Counted from the stretch's first letter, positions 11,775 through 23,258 are shown. The stretch: 64,000 nt of DNA from Marsupella aquatica (GCA_973895155.1 OZ316892.1:5828001-5892000); one strand, 5' to 3'. Numbers and translations: made by a program. The notes: generated from the sequence alone by a model not told the origin.

Positions 11775-14338
11775 TGGTAGGGCTCTCAATGCAGACAGAG
11801 AAAATCTGTTGCAGTCTCTGCACGAAATGCTTTACACGAATCCTTGAGCGCCAGAGTGGTTCAAACCAAAAAGTCAGACTGCGTGCCGCCACCTATCGAT
11901 TGCAAGGAAGATAGTTTCGGGAGAACAACGTCCAGAGTCATCATTATTGGCGCCATGGTTGGGAGCTTTTGTTTGACTACACCTGCCCTGGCGAACTTCC
12001 AGGTCTGCCCTCGAGAAGTTTGTTGCATGCACCGCACGCTAAAAATTAGCTAGATCAATCGTATAATCTTCTACACGTTCTGGTCGTTTTGGTACCAAGT
12101 GGAAGGGACTGAGTGGTCGGAGATTAGAGTTCGTTTATTTAATATTTTCTAGAGCTGTGAAACGAATTTAGGAAATACACTGATTGAGGATCAAGTCAAG
12201 AATATATATTGTGGGACGCAACGGTTCGTCCTAAATCAACTTCTACATAGGAACGAAGTACTCGTTTTCAACTTAAAAATTAAGAAAATGTGATTTAAGG
12301 GAATTACGGTTACTCCAAGAGCTAGTTCATCACAGCAATTGATTATCTGAGGCAATTCACGCATAAATGCAACATACTCGGAACTTTAATTTGTAGCCTG
12401 GTTGATCAGATCCAATTTTGCGTAGAATGGCCTACGTGATGAGAGCTCACCGTTGGTATGAGCTTTCTTAGAGCGTAACTGGCCCTTGAGCGTGTTGCAT
12501 GACAGCTTCGTTTCACCTTTCATGCGCTGATGCATGTTTTGATATGGACAGTCTTGTATTTTAGTAGGAAGATTTCCAAGGGAAAACAATGTTGAGCGGC
12601 ATGTTTTCTGGGAAGGCTCAAGGTTGATATTTCCAACACGTAGAACTGCTGTTGATTGGAAGGAGGGCTTGTTGTGGGCAGAGTTATGATCATGCTGAAA
12701 TGCGTGGCGCCAACATGTCCGGCCAGAATTTGAGTGGAGCAGTATTTGCAGGCACGTGTTGTGATCAAACGAGTTCTTATATGCCTGCCCAGTTGCCTCA
12801 ACTGTTTGGCCATGGTTTAAGGGCTTACTCGTTTCTTTTATTCAGAACTGTGAAGTAGGCATTATCGACGAGAGTTGTGAAGAGTCGCTCAGCATACTGT
12901 CAGTTTTTCAAAGATCTGACGACTTTTGCTTTAGTTGACAATTATCCCAAAGATGTATTGACAGAAATGATGACGACTGTGCAGCATGTGACTGCAGGAA
13001 AATTGATTTGAGTGGCTCAAACCTAGATGGCACCACTGATACCTTTGCTGGATTCCAAGGGGCAGACCTTCGAAATACCAGCTGGTATCTTTGATTTACC
13101 GAAGCCTCCTTTGTTGGAAGGTCACGTTGTAGCGATGTCATCTATCTTGTGAAATTAGGAACCTCTTCCATTTGAAAATATGTCCAAACGTAGGGTCCTG
13201 TAAAAATCTGTAAACTCCCTCTACTTCCATAATTTGACGCACGAAAAATAAGACACGTGAAGTTGTTCATTGCGAACTCATAAACCAAAGAGCGTTTATC
13301 GAAGTAAAACACAGAGAGTAGCAGAATGCTATTTTTTTTAACTATCTATTACAGATCTCAGATGAAGGCAGTTTTCAAGAAGCAATTGTTGTGAGATATC
13401 TGCTCTTTCCAAGGCACAGGCTTTGAGATTTCTTGATAATGGAGATTATTATCTAAATCCTTAATGCGAATTGTCTATGAGAGAAAGGGAAAGCAAAAAG
13501 ATTACCGAGATTTGTCGATGGTTCCACCGTCATGAGATCACTAAGGAATATCGAGCACATTCCTCTGGAATTAAGTTGCACTTGCCTCCACAAGTGCACT
13601 AGATTATTCCCCGGCAGGTGACTTTGCTTCTGTATTTTGCGCAGGATCCGCGCTTTTGCTGACCGTGTGGTTTTCCGAGAAGCCAATTTACAAAATGGTC
13701 AGTATATTGCCAGCGTATTCAACTTAATCCGTTTGAATACTTCTCTTTATTTCTGCGGTTCTGAACACTTGAGTGCCTTTGGTCGAGGTTGTGCTTTGAT
13801 AGTTGTAGTGAGGCATTTGACACTAATTCGGTCGCCTGGACATCGGAAGGTCTCCTTGAAGACAGAACTTTTGGCATTTAGAACTAGAACTTATTGCTAT
13901 GCTTATGAAGTCCCCGTTTTGTTTAATTGACTCGAGCCAATAGAGAATGAAATCCCTGAATGGTGATGTGTTTGCGTTTTTCTTTGCAGCAAATTTCACA
14001 AACGCTGTTCTCAGTGGATCACAATTTGACGGTAAGTTTGCTCTTCAGAGAAATCAAACGTGGATAGGGACGTTTTATCGACACATCCACATCCGCCTCG
14101 TGCAGATTTAACCATATGGACTGTATCTGGGGAAGTGCTAAGCACACTGAAAACGTGGAAAGAGGAAGGAGAGCCCTCTCATTCTTGTTTCGTTCTGTGG
14201 GCAGGTGCGGATATCACGGGAGCTGATTTCACTGACGCCCTCATTGATAATTATCAGCGCTTGAAAATGTGTAAGAAAGCGAACGGGACGAATCCTGTGA
14301 CAGGGATTGAGACAAGAGAAAGCCTTTTCTGCAAGTAA
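11775..14338 (+). CDS. Thylakoid-lumen pentapeptide-repeat protein (TL15/TL17/TL20.3 group), 6 exons
   Basis: Model: 11775-12002, 12682-12755, 12998-13084, 13645-13697, 13990-14031, 14205-14338; 618 nt, 205 aa, phases consistent. The frame has a stop at 11739 and ATG 11775 is its first Met. Residues 1-56 are basic and Ser-rich like a chloroplast transit peptide. About 57-73 form a hydrophobic core ending in ALA (71-73), a typical lumen-cleavage signal, so a bipartite signal is inferred. The mature part has pentapeptide repeats with central Leu/Phe/Ile (AEMRG ANMSG QNLSG; later ANLQN ANFTN, ADITG ADFTD). The C-terminus has two cysteines in the CKKANGTNPVTGIETRESLFC arrangement seen in plant TL proteins. 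The exon 2/3 junction is the weak point: an alternative 5' extension of exon 3 adds a Cys/Asp-rich stretch. Lumenal pentapeptide proteins are predicted right-handed beta-helices of poorly known function. Confidence 0.8.
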
Positions 14339-16920
14339 CTATGACAGATTTATAGGTGAAAGAAAATCATTCCTCTTTGTGTTGTCCTTTGAGTAATGTG
14401 GAAATTTCGTCTCCCAGTCTTGTGAGAACGTGAAATGGATCACGTGATTTAAATTCCCCAATTCCTGAAGATAGTTTGAAATCTTCTAAAACACAATTCC
14501 TGTCTATAACACTGTCTGCTCGCAAAGGAAGAGCACATTGTTCATAGTAACAAAACATCCTCTTAATGGAAACTAAGAAGCAAACCAGTTCAATCTCGGC
14601 AATCGAACAATGACAGTTGACACTCCTTTTTCCAAAATTTTGAGATCTAGAAACAAGGCTTATTGAAGCCATAACGTGGGGAGGTGCTTGAATATTTTGA
14701 CCCAATTTCGCTGAATTCAATCTCCCAAATTTGTCCAATGACCCAGATGCCTGGTGATAGCAGTCACCCATGATGCACCATTATGTATCAGACGAGTAAT
14801 AGCACAGTTACTTCTGCCTCCACAAACACGAACTCAGACCTTCACTTTTGCATCATGCCATAGGCCTTTGGTCATTTCCTGAAAGGAAAGCAGAAGGTGC
14901 AGTCGGCTCTGAGGAATTTGGATGCAGAGCGTACCTAAATTATCTAGGAATTCAAATATCTAGGCCAGCGAACTCTGCATTTGGAGCAACACTGAAGAGG
15001 AGAGCCAACGTCAAGAAAATTCTTCTCAGCTCTAAAGTAAAGCCTATTTTTCAGTTGAATAGACTGTAGAATCCTAAAGGAATGTTCGACAAAGCGACCT
15101 AGTTTCCTTTCTTCTTTGGGTTTCGGCTTTAGAAGTCCACTGAGTACAGGATTTCAGTAAGTGCCTACTCAACCAGAGGGGCGAAGGGTAGCATCAAAAC
15201 CAAAGTTTTTGGTCCTAATGAGAGAGACTATACATGAAAGAGCGGAGAGGACACTTCCAGAAAATCTGGTTACAGATGTCATCAGAACAGCTCATATCAA
15301 GTGACTTGTCCACTTTGGCATTACATGATGTTGAGAGGAATTCTCCCAATCTTACATGGACTACAGTGGGTCCTCCACCCCCCCCCCAATCAGGATTTAC
15401 TGTGTGCAGTTCAGTCTTGGCAGGTCTTTTGAAGTGTCCTCTGGCCTCTGGATTGGTATGAGGTGAGAACAGAAGTCCCGTACCAGGTCGGCTTTTGCCT
15501 GCTCGATCGTGGAAAGTGCCACCGAAAACGATTCTCTGTAACATGATTGTAAGAACAAGATCAGTAACAGTATCTGCGTAAGTAGGAATTTTTCCCAATT
15601 TTGTTTTTGTCTAGAATAGCTAATCTCATTGACCTATTGTCTCTGTGACAACTAGTTCCAAACAACAGTAGTCCGGTCAGCTAGATCTCTTAAAGCAGAT
15701 TCGTCAGTGGGCATCCAGTGGGGTTACTTAGGAGCTAGATAGTGGCTAATCAGTTAATTAAAAAGTCTAGCGTGTGCTAGGAGGGGAGCTTGGGACCGCA
15801 ATTTTGTGGTCGGTGATTTAATTAATAATAGATTTATCCCGACTGCAGCAAGAACAGTTAATTTCCCATAGAGCCAGTTTCGGACCTCTGCCACACGACG
15901 AGTGAAGAAAACAGCTGGTTGTGTCCAAAGCTGGAATTCCAAAGCGAAAGGAAACATCCCTGTACCATTTTTCTTTCCGAGGTTTACAACATGGCTTTTA
16001 CGGGGAAGGAGAGATGAGGAACCTATCGGTGAGAGAGAACAGAGAGGAGAATCGGAGGCAAAACCTGGCACCCAAAGAAAAAGGCCGATAGCCCGGCAGT
16101 GCGCACTAACAAGCCCATCGCGAAGCGCACGAGGTCCACGGATTTCTGGGTTTTGTGCTCACGGACTTTCCTCGCCCTGTAGCCGTCACGTCTCTTATTA
16201 AATGTGAGCAGAATAGGCAAGAGAATCGAGACGAGAGAGCATTGACACGAGAAGCAGAGGAACGATTGCATCGGGCAAGGGCAGAGAATTGTGCAGGGCT
16301 GAGATCTGGGAGAACATGTCGATTGCGAAGACGCGATCGTGATAACTGTTTTGATTCTTGGAGCATCGAGACGAGAGGGGTGATGGGCAGACGGCAGATA
16401 ATTGCTTCTCGAGCTTATTGATTTAGCTTAGGTCGACTCGGGCGGGCATGGGCTCGACGAGAGAGACAGATATCTCAATTTCTGCACTCCATTTGTTGAG
16501 CTGCTCGTAGCTGAAAGGGCGGCGGCTTTGAATCAAATCTAAATGGCAATCAGGATTGAGCAGCCCGAATGAGAGCTTGGGAACTGTGGAGTCCCCGTCG
16601 TCATTTGTACTCCCTATCAATGGGTGAATCTTGCCTATTTGATTGACGTTTCTGCTGTTTCTGATTCAAGCATTTCAGACCTACGAAAGAGAGAAGAGTG
16701 AAGAAAGGAGACCGTATCCAGAGTTATGTGGAGATTCTCCTGAAGACACTCCTCTGTTACAGACAACGAATTAGTCCGTGCTTTGAGCTGGGTGGAGAGA
16801 GAGCGGATGGGCTCTGCAATCTCCGTCAGAATGAACTAGATTTGACAGGTCAAGTCAGCTGGTTGGGGAGAGTACCGGGTGGTCGTGCCTTTGTGAGAGA
16901 TAGTTTGAGAAACTTTTGAG
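14339..16920. other. Intergenic region with unrecognised ORFs
   Basis: No gene recognised. Open frames exist at 14367-14771 (minus, 134 codons), 15215-15598 (minus, 127 codons, spanning a C11 run at about 15378), 15902-16201 (plus) and 16423-16620 (minus). The last is the most protein-like, but it has no ATG start and no domain I know. The part from about 15.9 to 16.9 kb is richer in G+C and purine runs than its surroundings and probably is the promoter and 5' leader of the proton-channel gene. Confidence 0.45.
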
Positions 16921-17661
16921 ATGGGGGACGATTTGAAGGAAAAGTTTCTGGGAGGTCAGAGAGACGAAACTTCTGAACAAGAGGTCGATTTCGACGAACT
17001 CAAGGGCTCGCTGGGGCGAATCACAGAGCACATGGCAAAAAAGCAAAACCTGTCTAAGCAGTTCCATGCGGGGATCGTCCAAGGAGATACCCGTGCACAA
17101 TGGCGGAAGGAATTGGCAGAGGGACTAGAATCCACTCCAGTTCATGTGCTCATCGTCTCTCTCTTGCTGATAGATCTCTTCGCCACCGCTGTTGATATTC
17201 TAAAGACCATCCACAACAAGACTCAAGACTTGGATTCGTGCACAGCGCTCCTCAAAGGTTGCCAGTGCGTTGGCGAATTCGAGAGAACGGAATCCTTGGA
17301 GTTCGTGTTCTGGATCTCGATTGTGATCTTAACGATTCTAGCATTGAATGTTATACTCTTGCTTGTTGCTTTCGGTCTCTACTTTTTCCGCCACCCTGGT
17401 TACATATTGGACGCTTTTGTGGTCGGCACTGCTCTGTTGCTGGAGATCTTTTTGGATTCTGACACGGTGGGATTGCTAATTATCTTGACGTTGTGGCGTA
17501 TCGTGAGAGTGGCCCATGGGATTTTCGAAGTGACAGACGAGGCTTGGGAAAAGGAGATCAAACTGTTTGAGAGAAGGTTGAGTGATGCTGGAGATCTTGT
17601 TCGGGATAAAGACAACCGCATTGCAGAATTAGAAAGCTCCTTGGAAGGAAGACGCCCATAG
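16921..17661 (+). CDS. HV1: Voltage-gated proton channel (Hv1/HVCN1) family protein, divergent
   Basis: Single open frame of 246 aa with no intron needed. The N-terminal 70 residues are hydrophilic. Four membrane segments follow: S1 about 74-95, S2 126-156, S3 162-180, S4 183-204. A heptad-rich C-terminal helix (205-243) resembles the dimerising coiled coil of Hv1. The S2-S3 region aligns without gaps to recalled human Hv1 around ILDAFVV, and S4 reads LLIILTLWRIVRVAHG. Conserved: S1 selectivity-filter Asp (D85, human D112), acidic D92 (E119), S3 D164 (D174), acidic E175 (D185), S4 R193 and R196 (R208, R211). Changed: first S4 Arg to T190 (R205), Asn after S4 to H199 (N214), S2 Glu to N143 (E153), Phe to L140 (F150), Lys to L147 (K157). 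The S1-S2 loop is long with C107, C114 and C116. Both zinc-binding His positions appear absent. Hv1 conducts protons out of cells; whether this one does is open. Confidence 0.88.
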   Translation: MGDDLKEKFLGGQRDETSEQEVDFDELKGSLGRITEHMAKKQNLSKQFHAGIVQGDTRAQWRKELAEGLESTPVHVLIVSLLLIDLFATAVDILKTIHNKTQDLDSCTALLKGCQCVGEFERTESLEFVFWISIVILTILALNVILLLVAFGLYFFRHPGYILDAFVVGTALLLEIFLDSDTVGLLIILTLWRIVRVAHGIFEVTDEAWEKEIKLFERRLSDAGDLVRDKDNRIAELESSLEGRRP

Positions 17662-19789
17662 ATCGACCATGGGTATGAGGAGTACTACTGATCTGTCTTC
17701 CTGACATTGATCAGGTGTTCTATATACATGATATATTAATTTGAGTGTTGGAATATGATGCACCAAATGAATCAGAGCCCATGCTTTATAGCTCCGAGTT
17801 GACTCGTTGGAAGCATGTTCCTAGGTAGGGGGCCGTAATCGATTTTCTAATGCTACACTGCGGGACATAGGATTTTCAAGGGCTGCAAAGGGATATGTTG
17901 GCGATTTTATGTCAAGATTTCTTCTTGCTGAAGAGTTTAGGGAGGCTAGCAAGGACAGTACTTGTTAGCACCCCCAGGTTATCTTCAATTTATTTATGCT
18001 GTCGTAAGCAGCTAGATCCAGTTGTATAGATGGGCATCATGCCTTGACCTGTCACGGCCGCCAATGGTAATGACATTGGATAGCTGCAAACGTCGTAGCC
18101 GATAGGTAAGGCTGAGGACTGCACTGTTGTCTGTTGTGTTCAATACTTGAAATCGTAGAAGCTCTGAGGCAGATAATACTATTGAGACTTGCCATTCAAA
18201 CCCGTGTAAGTCTATCCTTATTGAATTCCAACGAAATGTCACCTCTTATAAAGATGTAATCCACCTTAATAAACCATGTTGGACTAGCAGGGAAACCCAG
18301 CCTGGCTTCTGGAACGGGATGAAGGGCAGTATTTTTAGAACAACAGCTGACCAGATAAAAATGGAGTACAGCCCTTGATAAATGTAACGCTCGTCTCGAT
18401 CAACTTACAAAAAGACGAAAAGGGGGCAAACGCGAATATAATGGGAGCATTGCACCGACCATGGGCAAAGACTATGGGTAAGTTTCAAATATTGCCTAGT
18501 GTGAGTGCCCTCTAGATATACTTTCCCGAACAGGACACTTGGCTTGAGAATAAGGTGTAACCAACGAGATAGAGTAGTGGCCTTATAAGGTCACTGATGT
18601 CTTCACCGGGTCTAGAAAATGCATCTCCAAGAGTAGTGTGTGAAGGTGACCGACTCATTCGGGAGAGAAATTTTGTAACATTGGCTATAGAACGAACGTC
18701 CCGGAAGTGTCTAGTCGTTGAACAAAAACAGAATGTTGATCTGCTTTTTATTATAACGGACAGTTAATCACATGCGGAAGATTTTGAATCTTCAAGATTG
18801 TTGTCGAAATGGTAGCTGTGATAATCTATCGTTCCTTATGCATCACCTGTTCCAGAATCAGGCAAAATGGTTACAAGCATTGCGCTGTTTCCACATATCG
18901 AAAATTCTATTACAACTCTTGCTAAGCCATTTGAGAACTGGGAAGATTGATACAATGATCTGATCTGCAGATCGGGAATCCAATTGAAAGACCATCGGCG
19001 CTCACTTCTCTGTGCCAACGAAAACCCAGACGGAATGAATGAGTTGAGTTTAAAGCACTCACTTGTCGAACTAAATCCAAAACTATACTAGCGAACTCAA
19101 TAGTTATGATCCACAGGCTGCCGCTAGAAGGAGATCAGCTGGAAAAGAAACCGCACAAGAAGGACAGATCTTTTGTAATCTCACTTCCTCACGAACGCCT
19201 GCTTGATATTACACTATCTCAACACTTCGTCTAGGGTGAATTCTGGGTGAAAGCCCAATCCGATGATCACGAATTAATCCTCGAGAAGTGTCAGGACTAC
19301 AGCATAGGAGTTAATCCAGAAACAGTAAGAAAAGCGATTTGCTCATATACTCGGAGCTGAATCCATCTCCCGCTTGGACAGCCCAAAGAGAATTCTGCAC
19401 CCAACTCAGCAACAATTGCAATGAAATATGTTGATGTTGGCCAGAGTCTTCATTGCAGTAGCTTTCAGTTCACATTCTCAGATCCTCACATGACCAAAAC
19501 CTCTTCGGCCCGAACATTCGAGCATTAGACTCTGGCGTCCATAGATAACCAGAGAGTAGGGGCCACTGAAATCATGAATGCATCACAGGTCCTCGATGAG
19601 AAATTGGAAAATGTTTCAGATCTCCGCCACGGAACATCAACGAAAATAAAAGCTTATACTTCAGCTGTAAGGTAGACCTCCGAACCAAGATTGACCATTA
19701 TTTAGAGTTTCTTTACTCCAAATCGGAGCTGTGTTCGGGTCAAGGAATTTAAAAGCTCGCAATTTTGTGCCCCTCAAGGAGTTAACTGC
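17662..19789. other. Intergenic region, nothing recognised
   Basis: Only short overlapping ORFs (18012-18242 minus, 18772-18963 plus) without family features. No tRNA, rRNA or transposon protein seen. The first few hundred bases should include the 3' UTR of the proton-channel gene. Confidence 0.5.
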
Positions 19790-19904
19790 CTACTCTTAGG
19801 GTGGCTCTACAAGATGAGGGGCACTGAAGTTAAAAACTCGCCTACTCTTAGGGTGACTCTACAAGATGTTGGGACACTGAAGTTCAAAACCGTCTACTCT
19901 CAGG
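19790..19904. repeat. 52-bp tandem repeat, about 2.2 copies
   Basis: Units begin with CTACTCT at 19790, 19842 and 19894 (period 52). Each full unit includes the word CTCTACAAGATG followed by a GGG-CACTGAAGTT block. The same word occurs inverted at 21460-21483, framing the repeat nest between them. Confidence 0.85.
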
Positions 19905-19907
19905 GGT

Positions 19908-20467
19908 TAATCTCCTAGCCTTTTCACATACTAAACAAGCTAATCTCCCAGCCTTTACACGTACTAAACATAGTGTAGCCCAGCCTTTTCACACACTAAA
20001 CAAGCTAATCTCCCAGCCTTTTCACGTGCTAAACAAGCTAATCTCCCAGCATTTTCACATACTAAACAAGCTAATCTCCCAGCCTTTTCAAATACCAAAC
20101 ATAGTGTAGAAACATTTTCACATACTAAATAGTGTAGGAAGTCTTTTTCTACCAAAGCTAATCTGCTGGCCTTTTCACCTTCTAAGCAAGCCAATCTCCC
20201 AGCCTTTTCACATACTAAACAAGCTAATTTCCCAACCCTTTCACATACTAAACAAGCTAATCTCCCAGCCTTTTCACATACTGAAAACTGTAGAAACTAC
20301 TTTTCTACCAAAGCTAATCTCTCTCATCTTTTCAGATACTAAACAATTTAAAAACTGCTTTTCTACCGAAGCTAATCTCTCCACCTTTTCACGTACTAAA
20401 CACACTGTAGAAATTGCTTTTCTACAGAAGCTAATCTCTCAGCCTTTTCACATACTAAACACAGTGG
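19908..20467. repeat. Minisatellite with 33-bp units and longer composite units
   Basis: More than ten imperfect copies of a unit built on CTAATCTCCCAGCCTTTTCA followed by CATACTAAACAAG (33 bp). Toward the right the array changes to longer composite units in which a TGTAGAAA-TGCTTTTCTACC-GAAG segment is inserted between unit cores. Because 33 is a multiple of three, the minus frame from 20194 translates as an 11-residue repeat (GRLACLVCEKA type). That frame is probably a by-product of the unit length, since nothing else suggests a gene. Confidence 0.9.
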
Positions 20468-20658
20468 ACCGGGCTAAAAGAGAGGGAATCCTTTTATCGT
20501 CCCCCACTTCCTGTAACGATAACTCAGCAACCCATGCTAGAGTAATTTGCTAAGCGACAAGTTGGCAACCTACTCCACCTACAAGTCATTGCTACAGTAA
20601 CTTGCTATAGGGATCAAGTGGCCAGATGGACAGAGGTGGTCTAAAACCTAGGACCAAA

Positions 20659-20796
20659 ATGTGCTTCACATGCTAAATTTGGGCCCCACTCCATTCCATG
20701 TAACATGTGCTTCACATGCTTAACTTGGGCCCCACTCCATTCCATGTAACATGTGCTTCACATGCTTAACTTGGGCCCCACTCCATTCCATGTAGG
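20659..20796. repeat. 46-bp tandem repeat, 3 near-perfect copies
   Basis: Copies start at 20659, 20705 and 20751 with ATGTGCTTCACATGCT and share a TTGGGCCCCACTCCATTCCA core. Very few differences separate them, so the amplification is recent. Confidence 0.93.
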
Positions 20797-20907
20797 AGGC
20801 AACAGTTAAGAAGGAAATGGCCCCAAGGTTATGCAAAGTGAATTTGTAATTTTATCTCCCCAATGGATGGCCCTGATCACATCTTGGAGACCAGAAAAAA
20901 TTGAAAA

Positions 20908-21250
20908 TGCCCCAACATCTTTTAAAGCCACCCTTAGAAATATATAGCCCTGCCATCTTAGGGTGGCTTTACAAGACTTAGGTGCTTCATTTTATTTTCT
21001 CCAAGATTCAATCTGGACCTTGAGTGAAAATGGCTGCAGTTGGCTTTACAAGAACTCGGGTGCTTCATTTTATTCCCTCCAAGTTTAAATTTGGACCATA
21101 TAACGAGTAGAAACAGCTGTAGGTGGATTTACAAGGACTCAGATGCTTCTTTATATCCTCCACAATTGAAACTGGACTGTGTAATGAGTGGGAACGGCTG
21201 TAGTTGAACTTTACAAGAACTTAAGGGCCATCTGTATATTCCACCAATCA
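20908..21250. repeat. About 80-bp tandem repeats (4 copies) headed by a fold-back sequence
   Basis: TTTACAAG followed by an ACT-GGTGCTTC-TTTTAT-CTCCA segment recurs at 20968, 21045, 21128 and 21210 (spacings 77, 83, 82). Immediately upstream, 20909-20938 (GCCCCAACATCTTTTAAAGC, then CACCCTTAGA) is the approximate reverse complement of 20956-20982, giving a hairpin with a loop of about 18 nt. The arm matches the CTCTACAAGATG family at 19.8 and 21.47 kb, so this is probably a non-autonomous terminal-inverted-repeat element nest (inference). Confidence 0.7.
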
Positions 21251-22948
21251 GCTACATGGCAAGAAGTGGACCCAAGTAAATATCAGGAGTTTAGGGTTTA
21301 GAATTTTTGACCACCTCCAAATGTGGTCTAAAGATTTCCAAACCCCTTCCTTTGGATTCTAATTTATTGACGTTCATTTTAAAAGATTCTTGGTATGGAG
21401 ACTATCTTTGGAACAAGAAGTGGCCCTCCCATTTGCAGCTTTGGTGAAAAACAGTTATAAGTGCCCCCACATCTTGTAGAGCCGTTCTTTGAATGTTGTG
21501 GATGTTGAAGTCTTACTCTCTATATTTTGTGAAGCTCATTCGTCTGCAGCCACACCTCTCCGTAGACACCCCATCATCCACAAAGCAATTTTGCATCCTT
21601 TTCTTGCCTTGATATGCAAAAGCCTCTGGTTTGAGACTAAAGGTGCCATAAAAATTGCCCAGAGAGGCATGACTTTGTGGTAACTCACTTGAGTAGAGAC
21701 TTATAAGTTTTGGGTTCAACTATTGTGGTTGACTCTTCCCTTTCCGTGAAGTTTCACAGATTTTCTTTAAAAAAATAGATATATAAAAAAAATCATATGC
21801 ATCAGAAATGATGTCCAAGGAAAGGTGCCATAAAATTGTCCTTTATCGGGTTTGAATTCAGCAGGCCGCCCTATTTAAAGGTTACTTGCCCAATGCCATT
21901 GTGCTGCACAATTGCTATTGCAGAACTGCTGTCTGGCTATATTGTTTGTGCAGAAGTGTTGTCATTTTGATAGTGTTGTATGTTCAACCATGTTGTTGTG
22001 GAAGTGTCGGTAAGGCATAAATATCATCATTTCATAGTGTTCTTGTTTTGACAGTGTTTTGCTCGGAAAGTGTTGTGGTTTCGATCATATACTGTGGAAA
22101 TTAGTTGTCATGCCTAGGGAGACATGGGCGCAGGTTTAGCTAGGAGTATTCTGGGCACAAAAAGTTTTACTTGGTGCTTTTTTAAGGGGAAATCAGTGAA
22201 ACTCCACGGAAAGGGAGGTAACAGAAACCACTTACAACATTTGAACCCCAGACCTATGAGGCCCTACCAAGTCAGGTACCGCTCAGCCATGCGTGCTTTG
22301 GCTGAGCACAAAAAGTTTAACCTGGAGCCCCTGACTCCTCTCTTCCTGCATTTTGTCCCTTTCTTTTCCGTTTTTCCTTTGTTTCCCTTATTTTTTCTCT
22401 CCCGTCCCCTCTTCCTGCCTTTCTCTTCTTGTCCTTTCATATACTAGGCTCAGGGATGGGCAAACACGGCTTCCCAAATATAAGCTTGAAAGGGGATGGG
22501 CACAGCAAGTACATTGGTCCCAAATATAGATGTTGGAGGGGCTAAAATATTGCTCCAACTGTGGATAAGGGATGGGCAAGAAAACTAACTCCAAATATAA
22601 GTTGAGGGATGGGCCAAACATGTTCATTTTAAACGTGAAAATCGACGTAGTTTATAGTAAGTCAATTGATCAGAATCATTTTACAATTTCAAATGTTTTC
22701 TCCTTGATCAGATCTTCTCAGAAAGTTAGATATTTACTTTTAGAATATTACTCTAATTACTGGACGGAGAGAGTCTATCTCATCAAGCGAGTGGTTACTC
22801 TCTCTGGCCGTTCACACTAGAGTAACACGTGGATTCACAGAGCGAGCAAGATTGTCCTTTACACTGTTGACCGTAGTAACTTACCACGTCCCATGTAATA
22901 CGTCGAACATTCCTAAAGCACATTCCAAAAAGATGCTCGCCAATGTTA
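21251..22948. other. Repeat-rich spacer
   Basis: No gene. 21460-21483 carries the inverted CATCTTGTAGAG end motif. 21930-22090 has recurring AGTGTTGT words. 22445-22640 has a diverged tandem repeat in which GGGATGGGC and CCAAATATA alternate about every 58 bp; similar words reappear near 62.78-62.89 kb. Confidence 0.5.
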
Positions 22949-23258
22949 CACCGGAATAGGGGCGGAGATGGCGGTGAGATCGCCGGACACTCTCTGCTGG
23001 CTGAGCCACTATTGTTAGCGAGGACGCACTACTGTAGAACCGTCTGCAGCGCCTAAATAGCGAAGAAATCAACGCTGACTACTGCTGCAACTAAAACTTC
23101 CACCGGATAGGGGCGGAGATGGCGGTGAGGTCGCGGGGCACTCTCTGTTGGCCAAGCCACTATTGTTAGCGAGGACGCAGTACTCGTAGAACCGTCTCCA
23201 CTCTCCACCGCCTAAATAGCGAAGAAAGCAACGCTGACTACTGCTGCGACTAAAACTC
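22949..23258. repeat. About 155-bp tandem duplication upstream of the carrier gene
   Basis: 22949-23100 and 23101-23258 share the same order of blocks: CACCGGA-TAGGGGCGGAGATGG, CACTCTCTG-TGGC, CCACTATTGTTAGCGAGGAC, then CCTAAATAGCGAAGAAA and ACGCTGACTACTGCTGC. The second copy has small insertions (for example CTCCACTCTCCAC). It is GC-richer than the flanking spacer and lies 0.6-0.9 kb before the carrier start codon, so a promoter role is possible but unproven. Confidence 0.9.

Noticed and set aside
15215-15598. 127-codon minus ORF
   Set aside because: Runs through a poly-C tract giving a glycine run; no recognisable domain or splice partners.
19964-20194. 76-codon minus ORF with an 11-residue repeat
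   Set aside because: Produced by a 33-bp minisatellite whose length is a multiple of three; no start context or neighbouring exons.
19908-20467. CRISPR-like array
   Set aside because: Units are contiguous imperfect copies without unique spacers, and the genome is a plant's.
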